Of a stretch of DNA of 7,532 nucleotides, positions 1-6,103 are shown in pieces. The translations under genes were made by a program, and so were the position numbers. How positions within the stretch are numbered: the stretch's first letter is position 1; every line of letters begins with the position of its first letter. Under the pieces are notes generated by a model. The model saw only the letters and a program-made list of their open reading frames with translations. It was not told the DNA's origin and searched no databases. Source of the DNA: Methylorubrum extorquens (GTDB lineage: Bacteria > Pseudomonadota > Alphaproteobacteria > Rhizobiales > Beijerinckiaceae); the NCBI GenBank assembly GCA_019695455.1, contig JAEUAC010000414.1:1-7532 (forward strand), given 5' to 3'.

Positions 1-892
1 CCATGCGGACCGTCGTCAGGGTCAGCATGTTCTCGAAGACGCGCGGCGGCGCAAAGGCGTAGGTGGTGCCGATCTCGCGCCGGTCGGACACCACCGTGTC
101 GGGTCCCTCCGGACAGTTCACGCACAGGCCGACCAGGATCGCTTGCGCATAGGAGAAGATGTGGTCGCCGACCCAGGCGATCGGCAGGTAGGCGATGATC
201 TCGTCCGTCTCGTCGAGCTTGTCGAAGGCGGAGCCGATGTCGCCCGCCAGCCGGACGTTGTCGTAGGTCAGCATGACGCCCTTCGGGCGGCCCGTCGTGC
301 CCGACGTGTACATGATGATGGAGAGGTCGGCGCCCGTGCCGGCCTCGCGGGCGGCGTCGAGGCGGTCCGACTCGCCCGGCAGCGACGCGATCCGCTCGCG
401 GCCCGCGGCCACGACCTCGTCGATCGAGGACAGGCGGGCATGGTCGTAGTCCCGCAGGCCCCGGTCCTCGTCGTAGAGGATGCGGTCGAGGCGCGGGATC
501 TTGTCGGCGACCGACAGCAGCTTGTCGACCTGCTCCTGGTCCTGGGTCACGGCATGCGTGACCTCGGCGTGGTCGAGCACGTAGGCCATCTCGTCGGCCA
601 CGGAATCCGCGTAGACGGGCACGGGGATCGCCTGCAGCCATTGCACGGCCGCGATGGCCCAGTAGAGCCGCGGCCGGTTCTGCCCGACGATCGCGACCTT
701 GGAGCCCGGCACGACGCCGAGCGCCGAGAGCCCGGACGCGAAGGCCCGCACGGTCTCGTGCATCTCCGCCCAGGTCCAGGCCTGCCAGATGCCGAGGTCC
801 TTGTGCCGGTAGGCGGGCCGGCCGGGGCGGATGCGGGCGTTGCGGGCGAGGAGCTTGGGGAAAGTGTCGTCTCGGCCCGCGGACGCGGTCAC
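1..892 (-). CDS. AMP-forming long-chain acyl-CoA synthetase, N-terminal part (cut by window edge)
   Basis: Enzymes of this family activate a carboxylic acid, usually a fatty acid, with ATP to an acyl-adenylate and then transfer the acyl group to CoA in the cytoplasm. The 297 visible codons carry the adenylate-forming P-loop TSGTTGRPKG at residues 196-205. They also show YLPIAWVGDH at 235-244 in the place of the next core motif, and APPRVFENM at 281-289. The N-terminal stretch (LGIWQAWTWAEM at 33-44, NRPRLYW at 72-78, VPVYADS at 91-97) is typical of the bacterial FadD15-like group (COG1022), whose members are usually about 600-660 residues, so a little under half is present. The C-terminal domain lies outside the window. 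The start is GTG at 892-890, chosen because GGAGGAG lies 5 bases upstream and no ATG fits the N-terminus. Relatives often sit beside branched-chain amino acid ABC transporter genes, which cannot be checked here. The acyl substrate cannot be told from this part. Confidence 0.93.
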   Translation of the reverse strand, partial: MTASAGRDDTFPKLLARNARIRPGRPAYRHKDLGIWQAWTWAEMHETVRAFASGLSALGVVPGSKVAIVGQNRPRLYWAIAAVQWLQAIPVPVYADSVADEMAYVLDHAEVTHAVTQDQEQVDKLLSVADKIPRLDRILYDEDRGLRDYDHARLSSIDEVVAAGRERIASLPGESDRLDAAREAGTGADLSIIMYTSGTTGRPKGVMLTYDNVRLAGDIGSAFDKLDETDEIIAYLPIAWVGDHIFSYAQAILVGLCVNCPEGPDTVVSDRREIGTTYAFAPPRVFENMLTLTTVRM

Positions 893-897
893 GGAAG

Positions 898-904
898 CTC
901 CTCC
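898..904 (-). promoter_or_regulatory. Ribosome binding site of the acyl-CoA synthetase
   Basis: The minus strand reads GGAGGAG, a near-perfect Shine-Dalgarno sequence, 5 bases before GTG at 892-890. It decides the start of a gene that has no ATG there. Confidence 0.8.
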
Positions 905-974
905 GGTGGCGGCCCGTTCCGGCCGTTCGCCCCGACCCTAGCAAAGCCGGCCGGGCGCGTCCCGGTCCCCGGCC

Positions 975-990
975 TGCGACGAAGGTCGCA
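975..990. repeat. Inverted repeat in the ligase/transporter gap
   Basis: TGCGAC (975-980) and GTCGCA (985-990) are perfect complementary arms around GAAG. Allowing one bulged A, two further C-G pairs extend the stem to 973-993. It lies about 83 bases before the ligase start and 125 bases before the transporter start. It could be a regulator site or an RNA hairpin in a leader. Chance is also possible in such GC-rich sequence. Confidence 0.4.
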
Positions 991-1114
991 AGGCGGGAGC
1001 GGCGGGGGCCCGGGCCTGCCTGCGGCATGGCCGTCCCGCGCCGCGCACAAGGCCGCGGCCGCGGCGATCCGCTAGGGACGGGCGCGGCCGTCCGGCCGGA
1101 TCGGTGCCACCCCC

Positions 1115-2296
1115 ATGCAGACGTCCGAGCCGCCGCCGCCCTCGCGCGGCCTCGTCACTCTCCTCGCCTTCGCCTGCGCGGCGGTGGTAGGCAGCATCTA
1201 CTACGCCCAGCCGCTCGTCGGCCTGATCGCGCCGCAGGTCGGGCTCGGCGACGGCGCCGCGAGCCTCGTCGTCACGCTGACGCAGCTCGGCTACGCGGCC
1301 GGCCTCCTCCTCCTCGTGCCGCTCGGCGACCGGCTCGAGAACCGGGCGCTCGTCGTCGGCACCATCCTGTGCGGCGCCGTGGCGCTGCTCGCGACGGCCG
1401 CGGCGTCGACCGGCTCGACGTTCCTGGCCGCGGCGCTCGCGGTCGGGCTCACGTCCACGTCCGTGCAGATGATCGTGCCCTTCGCGGCGCATCTTTCGCC
1501 GGAGCGGATGCGGGGCGCGGTGGTCGGCAACGTCATGGCGGGGCTGGTCGGCGGCATCCTGCTCGCCCGGCCCTTCGCGAGCCTCGTCGCGCACCATGCG
1601 GGCTGGCGGGCCGTGTTCGTCGCCTCCGCCTGCCTCAACGTCGCGCTGGCGGCGCTCCTCTGGCGGCTCCTGCCGCAGCGGCGCCCGCACCCGGCCGGCA
1701 GCTACGGGGCGCTGCTCCGCTCGCTCTGGCCGATCCTGCGCGACAACCCGGTGCTGCAGCGGCGCGCCTTCTACCAGGCCTGCCTGTTCGGGGCCTTCGC
1801 GATCTTCTGGACGGCCGTGCCGCTCCACCTCGCGGGCCCGCCCTTCGGCTTCACGCAGGACGGCATCGCCGTGTTCGCGCTCGTCGGCGCGGCGGGCGCG
1901 CTCGCGGCCCCGATCGCCGGCCGGCTCGCCGACCGGGGCCACGGCCGGGCGGCGACCCTCGCCGGCATGGCGATGGTGTTCGGGGCCTTCGTGCTCGCCT
2001 GGTTCGGCGCCGGCTCCGTGGCGGCGCTCGCCGTGGCCGGGATCGTCCTGGACGCGGGCGTGCAGCTCAACATGATCACGAGCCAGCGGGCGATCTACGG
2101 CCTCGACCCGGCGCAGCGGAGCCGGGTGAACGGGCTCTACATGGCGCTGTTCTTCCTCGGCGGCGCGGCGGGCTCCGCCCTCGTCAGCCCGGTCCGGGTC
2201 GCGTTCGGCTGGCCCGGGATCGCGGCGGCCGGGGCCGTCGCGGCGCTCCTCGCCACCCTCCTGTTCGCGCTCGCGTCCCGCCGCGGGCGGGACTGA
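1115..2296 (+). CDS. MFS transporter, 12 membrane segments
   Basis: This is an inner-membrane major facilitator protein, probably a proton-driven exporter of small molecules of the AraJ/YgaY-like group (COG2814). Its 393 residues match the usual length, and about twelve hydrophobic segments can be counted in two groups of six, with the central loop near 186-215. Segment 1 ends in YYAQPL (29-34). The motif A region between segments 2 and 3 is GYAAGLLLLVPLGDRLENR (59-77), and a partial repeat of it, AGRLADRGHGR, is at 268-278. SQRAIYGLDPAQRSRVNGLYM (323-343) before segment 11 is also typical of the group. ATG 1115 is the first possible start after an in-frame TAG at 1073, although no good Shine-Dalgarno sequence precedes it, so translation may be weak or leaderless. 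The tail ends in RRGRD. The substrate cannot be inferred. It is a single gene, divergent from the ligase and convergent with the oxidoreductase. Confidence 0.93.
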   Translation: MQTSEPPPPSRGLVTLLAFACAAVVGSIYYAQPLVGLIAPQVGLGDGAASLVVTLTQLGYAAGLLLLVPLGDRLENRALVVGTILCGAVALLATAAASTGSTFLAAALAVGLTSTSVQMIVPFAAHLSPERMRGAVVGNVMAGLVGGILLARPFASLVAHHAGWRAVFVASACLNVALAALLWRLLPQRRPHPAGSYGALLRSLWPILRDNPVLQRRAFYQACLFGAFAIFWTAVPLHLAGPPFGFTQDGIAVFALVGAAGALAAPIAGRLADRGHGRAATLAGMAMVFGAFVLAWFGAGSVAALAVAGIVLDAGVQLNMITSQRAIYGLDPAQRSRVNGLYMALFFLGGAAGSALVSPVRVAFGWPGIAAAGAVAALLATLLFALASRRGRD

Positions 2297-2297
2297 C

Positions 2298-2332
2298 GGC
2301 CCGAAGCTCGGCCGGGCCGCCGGGGCTCCCGG
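2298..2332. terminator. Possible bidirectional terminator between convergent genes
   Basis: The 49 bases between the two stop codons are almost all G and C and can fold. GGCCCG (2298-2303) pairs with CGGGCC (2313-2318) across 9 bases, and CCGGG (2320-2324) pairs with CCCGG (2328-2332) across 3. There is no T run after either stem on either strand, so this is not a textbook intrinsic terminator. The position is what suggests the role. Confidence 0.3.
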
Positions 2333-2345
2333 GCCGCGGGCCGGC

Positions 2346-5300
2346 CTATTCGGCGGCCTGCGCCAGCACCGGCTCGGGCGAGCGGTAGCGGGCGAGGAGG
2401 TCGGCCTCCTCGCGCTTCGCCGCCTCGAGATGGCGCGCCTTCACGTGGCCGTAGCCGCGGATCTTCTCCGGCACGGCGGCGAGCCCGACCGCGAGGGCGT
2501 GGTTGCCGGCCGTGAGCGTGCCGGCGATCTCGTCCAGCAGCGCCTCGTACGCGGCGATCAGGCGCCGCTCGGTCCGCCGCTCGTGCGTGTAGCCGAACGG
2601 GTCGAACGCCGTGCCGCGCAGGCGCCGGCCCTTCGCGAGCCAGCGGAACGCCTCCATCATCCAGGGCCCGAACGTCATCTTGCGCGGCGCGCCGGTCGTC
2701 GGGTCCGTCTTGGCGAGGAGGGGCGGCGCGAGGTGGAACTCGTAGCGCAGCGGCCCCGGCTCGAAGGTCGCGGCCACCTGCCGGGCGAAATGCCCGTCCG
2801 TGTAGAGGCGCGCGACCTCGTACTCGTCCTTGTAGGCCATGAGCTTGAACAGGTTGCGGGCGACGGCCTCCGTCAGCGCCGTGCCGGCCGGCGCCGCCTT
2901 CGCCTCGAGCGCCCGGATGCGGGCGACCCGGTCCCGGTAGCGGGCCGCGTAGGCGGCATCCTGGTAGGCCGTCAGGAAGGCGACCCGGCGGGCGACGACG
3001 TCGTCGAGGGTCTCCGACAGGGTCTCGGCGCCGCTGTCGCGGCCGATGCCGGCCAGGAGGTCGCGGATCGTCTCCGGCTCGGCCGCGGCGCGGCGGCCCC
3101 ATTCGAAGGCGTCGAGGTTCATGGAGACGGCCTCGCCGTTCAGCTCGATCGCCTTGCGGATGGCGTCGCGCGACAGCGGCACCCGGGCCGTCTGCCAGGC
3201 GTAGCCCAGCATGAACATGTTGGCCCCGATGGCATTGCCGAGCAGCGCGAGCGCGGCCGCCGTCGCGTCCACGAAGGACACGCCCGCCCCGTTCTCGCTC
3301 TGCCTGCCGGCGGCGGACGCGATGGCCCGCTTCAGGCGCTCGGCCGGCAGCGAGTAGTCGGCGTTGCGGGCGAAGTCGCCCGGCATCACCTCGGCCGTGT
3401 TGACGACGAGGGCCGTACGGCCCTTCGCGACCGCCGAGATCACCTTCTTGTTGCCCGTCACGACGAGGTCGCAGCCGAGAACGAGGTCGGCCTGGCCGGC
3501 CGTGACCCGGATGGACGTGATCTCGTCCTGCGTGTTGGCGAGCTTCACGTGGCTGAACACGGCGCCGCCCTTCTGGGCGAGGCCGGCCATGTCGATCATG
3601 CCGAGGCCCTTGCCCTCGAGATGGGCCGCCATGCCGAGGATGGCGCCGACCGTCACGACGCCCGTGCCGCCGACGCCCGTGACGATGACGTTGAAGGTGC
3701 CGTCGATCGCCGGCACCAGCGGCTCGGGCAGCGCCGCCGCGCCGTCGGCCGCGATCCGGGCGGGCTTCGGCTTCAGGGGCTTGCCGCCGTGCACGGTGAC
3801 GAAGGAGGGGCAGAAGCCCTTCGTGCAGGAGAAGTCCTTGTTGCAGTTCGACTGGTCGATGCGGCGCTTGCGGCCGAACTCGGTCTCGAGCGGCTGCACG
3901 GCCACGCAGTTCGACTGCACCGAGCAATCGCCGCAGCCCTCGCAGACGAGGTCGTTGATGATGACGCGCTTGTCCGGGTCCGGGAAGGCGCCGCGCTTGC
4001 GGCGGCGGCGCTTCTCGGAGGCGCAGGTCTGGTCGTAGATCAGGACGGAGGTGCCGGGGACGGCCGAGAGCTCGCGCTGAACCTCCTGCAGGTCGTCGCG
4101 ATGGCTGATCGTCAGGCCGGCCGGCCAGCGCACGCCCGCCGGGTACTTGTCCGGCTCGTCCGTCACGAGGCGGATCGTGTCGATCCCCTCCGCCCGGACC
4201 TGCCGGGCGATCATGTCGACCGTGAGCGAGCCCTCGTGCGGCTGCCCGCCCGTCATGGCGACGGCGTCGTTGAACAGGATCTTGTAGGTGACGTTGGTCT
4301 TCGTGTGGGCCGCCCAGCGCAGGGCCAGCGAGCCCGAATGGTTGTAGGTGCCGTCGCCCAGGTTCTGGAACACGTGGCCGCGGACGGAGAACGGCGATTC
4401 GCCGATCCAGTTGGCGCCCTCGCCGCCCATCTGGGTGTAGCCCTCCGTGGAGCGGTCCATCCACTGGGCCATGAAGTGGCAGCCGATCCCCGCATAGGCG
4501 CGCGCCCCCTCCGGCACGACCGTCGAGGAATTGTGCGGGCAGCCCGAGCAGAAGCCGGGCGTGCGCACGGCCACGTCGCCCGTGACGGCGAGCACGGCCT
4601 GGGCGTCCTTCAGCCGCGCCACCCGGCCGGCCAGGTCCTCGTCGCGATGGTAGCGGAGCAGGCGCTCGCCGATCGCGACCGCGATGTCGTTCGCGTCGAG
4701 CGCGTTCTTGACCGGGAAGAGCCAGCTCCCCGCCTCGTCCTTCTTGCCGATGACGACCGGCTGGTTCGCCGTGCCGTACAGCTCCTCGCGGACCTGCACC
4801 TCGATGAGCGAACGCTTCTCCTCGACCACGATCACGAGGTCGAGCCCGCGCGCGAAGTCGACGAGCTCGCTCTGCGAGATCGGCCACGGGCAGGCGATCT
4901 TGAACAGGCGGAGCCCCATCCCGTTCGCCTTCACCTCGTCGAGCCCCAGCTCCTCGAGGGCCTCGCGCACGTCGAGGTAGCTCTTGCCGACGGTCACGAC
5001 GCCGACCTTCGGGGCGCGCCCGCCCGAGAGCACGATCTGGTTCAGGCCGTTCGCCCGCACGTAGGCGAGCATCGCGTCGCGCTTGAAGTCGTGGAGGCGG
5101 GCCTCCTGCTCCAGGAAGGGATCGCGCGGGCGGATGTTGAGCCCGCCCGGCGGCATCGCGAAATCCTCCGGGATGACGATCTTCACCCGGTCGAGGCTGC
5201 CGTCGACCGACGCCGTCGATTCGATGTTGTCCTTCACGCACTTGATGGCCGTCCAGGCGCCGCAGAAGCGCGACAGCGCGAAGCCGTGCAGCCCGTAATC

Positions 5301-5852
5301 GATGATCTCCTGCACGCCCGCCGGGTTCAGGATCGGGCTCATCACGTCGACGAAGGCGAACTCGGACTGGTGGGCGACCGTCGAGCTCTCGGCCGTGTGG
5401 TCGTCGCCCATGAGGGCGAGCACGCCGCCGTGGCGCGACGTGCCGGCCTGGTTCGCGTGGCGGAACACGTCGCCCGTTCGGTCGACGCCGGGTCCCTTGC
5501 CGTACCAGAGCCCGAAGACGCCGTCGTACTTGCCCTCGCCCCGCATCTCGGCCTGCTGGGCGCCCCAGAGCGCCGTCGCGGCGAGCTCCTCGTTGAGCCC
5601 CGGCTGGAAGACGATGTGGTGCCGGTCGAGCAGCGCCTTCGACTTGTAGAGGTTCAGGTCGAGTCCGCCGATCGGCGAGCCGCGGTAGCCGGAGACGAGG
5701 CCCGCCGTGTTCAGGCCCGCGCGGCGGTCCCGCTCGCGCTGCATCATCAGCATGCGGATGACGGCCTGCGTGCCCGTGAGGAAGATCCGCTCCTTGCCGA
5801 GGTCGTACTTGTCGTCGAGCGAGACGGGAGCGAGTGCGGGTGAAGCGCTCAT
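2346..5852 (-). CDS. Fused indolepyruvate ferredoxin oxidoreductase (IorA-IorB type)
   Basis: This enzyme oxidatively decarboxylates indolepyruvate and related arylpyruvates to arylacetyl-CoA, passing electrons to ferredoxin, in aromatic amino acid breakdown. The 1168 residues fit the single-chain proteobacterial form. Domains in order: a pyrimidine-type thiamine diphosphate domain (about 20-230, with GLNEE at 85-89); a middle domain (about 280-365, VVEEKRSLIEVQ at 342-353); a diphosphate-binding domain (about 430-600) with CSGCPHN (435-441), GDGTYNHSG (499-507) and NDAVAMTGGQP (528-538); an Fe-S segment with Cys 637, 640, 643, 649, 670, 676 and 681; an IorB-like domain (about 720-905) starting NVIVTGVGGTGVVTVG; and a C-terminal extension (about 950-1168) typical of the fused form. 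ATG 5852 was chosen over an in-frame ATG at 5921 because GGAGGA lies 5 bases before it and the upstream ATG falls inside a palindrome. The stop is TAG. No ferredoxin gene is in the window. The family call is firm; the exact 2-oxoacid and electron acceptor are inferred from the family. Confidence 0.95.
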   Translation of the reverse strand: MSASPALAPVSLDDKYDLGKERIFLTGTQAVIRMLMMQRERDRRAGLNTAGLVSGYRGSPIGGLDLNLYKSKALLDRHHIVFQPGLNEELAATALWGAQQAEMRGEGKYDGVFGLWYGKGPGVDRTGDVFRHANQAGTSRHGGVLALMGDDHTAESSTVAHQSEFAFVDVMSPILNPAGVQEIIDYGLHGFALSRFCGAWTAIKCVKDNIESTASVDGSLDRVKIVIPEDFAMPPGGLNIRPRDPFLEQEARLHDFKRDAMLAYVRANGLNQIVLSGGRAPKVGVVTVGKSYLDVREALEELGLDEVKANGMGLRLFKIACPWPISQSELVDFARGLDLVIVVEEKRSLIEVQVREELYGTANQPVVIGKKDEAGSWLFPVKNALDANDIAVAIGERLLRYHRDEDLAGRVARLKDAQAVLAVTGDVAVRTPGFCSGCPHNSSTVVPEGARAYAGIGCHFMAQWMDRSTEGYTQMGGEGANWIGESPFSVRGHVFQNLGDGTYNHSGSLALRWAAHTKTNVTYKILFNDAVAMTGGQPHEGSLTVDMIARQVRAEGIDTIRLVTDEPDKYPAGVRWPAGLTISHRDDLQEVQRELSAVPGTSVLIYDQTCASEKRRRRKRGAFPDPDKRVIINDLVCEGCGDCSVQSNCVAVQPLETEFGRKRRIDQSNCNKDFSCTKGFCPSFVTVHGGKPLKPKPARIAADGAAALPEPLVPAIDGTFNVIVTGVGGTGVVTVGAILGMAAHLEGKGLGMIDMAGLAQKGGAVFSHVKLANTQDEITSIRVTAGQADLVLGCDLVVTGNKKVISAVAKGRTALVVNTAEVMPGDFARNADYSLPAERLKRAIASAAGRQSENGAGVSFVDATAAALALLGNAIGANMFMLGYAWQTARVPLSRDAIRKAIELNGEAVSMNLDAFEWGRRAAAEPETIRDLLAGIGRDSGAETLSETLDDVVARRVAFLTAYQDAAYAARYRDRVARIRALEAKAAPAGTALTEAVARNLFKLMAYKDEYEVARLYTDGHFARQVAATFEPGPLRYEFHLAPPLLAKTDPTTGAPRKMTFGPWMMEAFRWLAKGRRLRGTAFDPFGYTHERRTERRLIAAYEALLDEIAGTLTAGNHALAVGLAAVPEKIRGYGHVKARHLEAAKREEADLLARYRSPEPVLAQAAE

Positions 5853-5857
5853 GCTGA

Positions 5858-5863
5858 TCCTCC
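5858..5863 (-). promoter_or_regulatory. Ribosome binding site of the oxidoreductase
   Basis: GGAGGA on the minus strand, 5 bases before ATG 5852-5850. It fixes the start at this codon rather than at the in-frame ATG at 5921-5919, which has no such site and would add 23 residues that do not resemble the family. Confidence 0.8.
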
Positions 5864-5901
5864 GGGTGCCCGACCGTGCCGGCTTCTGCCGGTCTGTCCG
5901 A

Positions 5902-5922
5902 TACGTCAGCAATGCTGACATA
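5902..5922. promoter_or_regulatory. 21-bp palindrome, likely operator upstream of the oxidoreductase
   Basis: The plus strand reads TACGTCAGCA, a central A, then TGCTGACATA. The inner seven bases of each arm (5905-5911 and 5913-5919) are perfectly complementary, and nine of ten positions pair overall, the exception being 5904/5920. Its size and symmetry suit a dimeric regulator such as a TetR, GntR or MarR type. It overlaps the likely -10 and start of transcription of the oxidoreductase, which suggests repression. Its centre is 60 bases from the oxidoreductase start and 192 bases from the P450 start. No regulator gene is in the window, so the binding protein is unknown. Confidence 0.55.
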
Positions 5923-5940
5923 CCCAGTTTAGAGCGTCAA
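5912..5940 (-). promoter_or_regulatory. Possible sigma-70-type promoter of the oxidoreductase
   Basis: TTGACG (5940-5935) matches five of six bases of the -35 consensus. A 17-base spacer leads to CAGCAT (5917-5912), a weak -10 that keeps the conserved second A and final T. Transcription would start near 5905, giving a leader of about 50 bases. The -10 lies inside the palindrome at 5902-5922, so a bound protein would be expected to block it. The -35 is good; the -10 is poor. Confidence 0.35.
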
Positions 5941-5976
5941 CGAAGAAGAACGCCGCCCCGCCCCGCCGCGTTCCGG

Positions 5977-5990
5977 CTCGCGTGCGCGAG
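5977..5990. repeat. Second palindrome in the oxidoreductase/P450 gap
   Basis: CTCGCG (5977-5982), TG, CGCGAG (5985-5990) is a perfect inverted repeat. It is nested with another pair of arms, GGCTC (5975-5979) and GAGCC (5991-5995). It lies 114 bases before the P450 start and upstream of the oxidoreductase -35. It could be a regulator site; in sequence this rich in CG it could also be chance. Confidence 0.3.
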
Positions 5991-6013
5991 GAGCCCCGAG
6001 GCGGCCCCTCCGG

Positions 6014-6042
6014 TTGCCCCGTCCGGCGGGCGGGCGTATTCG
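6014..6042 (+). promoter_or_regulatory. Possible weak promoter of the cytochrome P450
   Basis: TTGCCC (6014-6019) and TATTCG (6037-6042) are 17 bases apart and match the sigma-70 hexamers at four and three positions. Transcription would start near 6049, about 55 bases before GTG 6104. A short inverted repeat, GTCCG (6043-6047) with CGGAC (6054-6058), would lie over the start point. Each element is weak. Confidence 0.22.
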
Positions 6043-6103
6043 GTCCGTCACAGCGGACGCGGCTCAGGTCCTGCGGCGCACCCCGTCACCAGAGCCGCCG
6101 CGC

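Larger units (their letters stand above)
893..1114. other. Divergent intergenic region between ligase and transporter
   Basis: This 222-base gap must hold the 5' ends of two divergent transcripts. On the minus strand, TAGGGT (940-935) is a weak -10-like hexamer about 40 bases before the ligase start, but no good -35 lies at the right distance. No convincing promoter is visible for the transporter. The only clear structure is the inverted repeat at 975-990. Bases 1050-1066 are a simple GGCCGC-type run. I see no small gene: reading frames crossing this gap lack a ribosome binding site and recognisable protein character. Confidence 0.6.

Noticed and set aside
143..1075. A 310-codon plus-strand frame over the ligase and the gap
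   Set aside because: It is antisense to the adenylate-forming enzyme, whose P-loop and other motifs are clear, and its product is low-complexity Val/Arg/Gly/Asp.
938..1942. A 334-codon minus-strand frame over the transporter
   Set aside because: It is antisense to a transporter with twelve membrane segments; its product is a charged Arg/Glu/Asp-rich run typical of mirror frames of hydrophobic GC-rich genes.
2137..5241. A 1034-codon frame on the minus strand overlapping the oxidoreductase
   Set aside because: It is a shifted frame of the same gene, rich in Arg, Gly and Pro, and runs through the stop codon region into the transporter. No motif is recognisable.
2430..5843. An open frame of 1137 codons on the plus strand, antisense to the oxidoreductase
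   Set aside because: It mirrors the codons of a well-supported gene. In GC-rich genomes, stop codons are rare on the opposite strand. Its product is an Arg/Ala/Val/Asp-rich run without domains and has no ribosome binding site.
5853..5921. A longer N-terminus for the oxidoreductase starting at the in-frame ATG at 5921
   Set aside because: The ATG lies inside the palindrome and possible -10, lacks a ribosome binding site, and adds an unrelated stretch. ATG 5852 has GGAGGA at the right distance.
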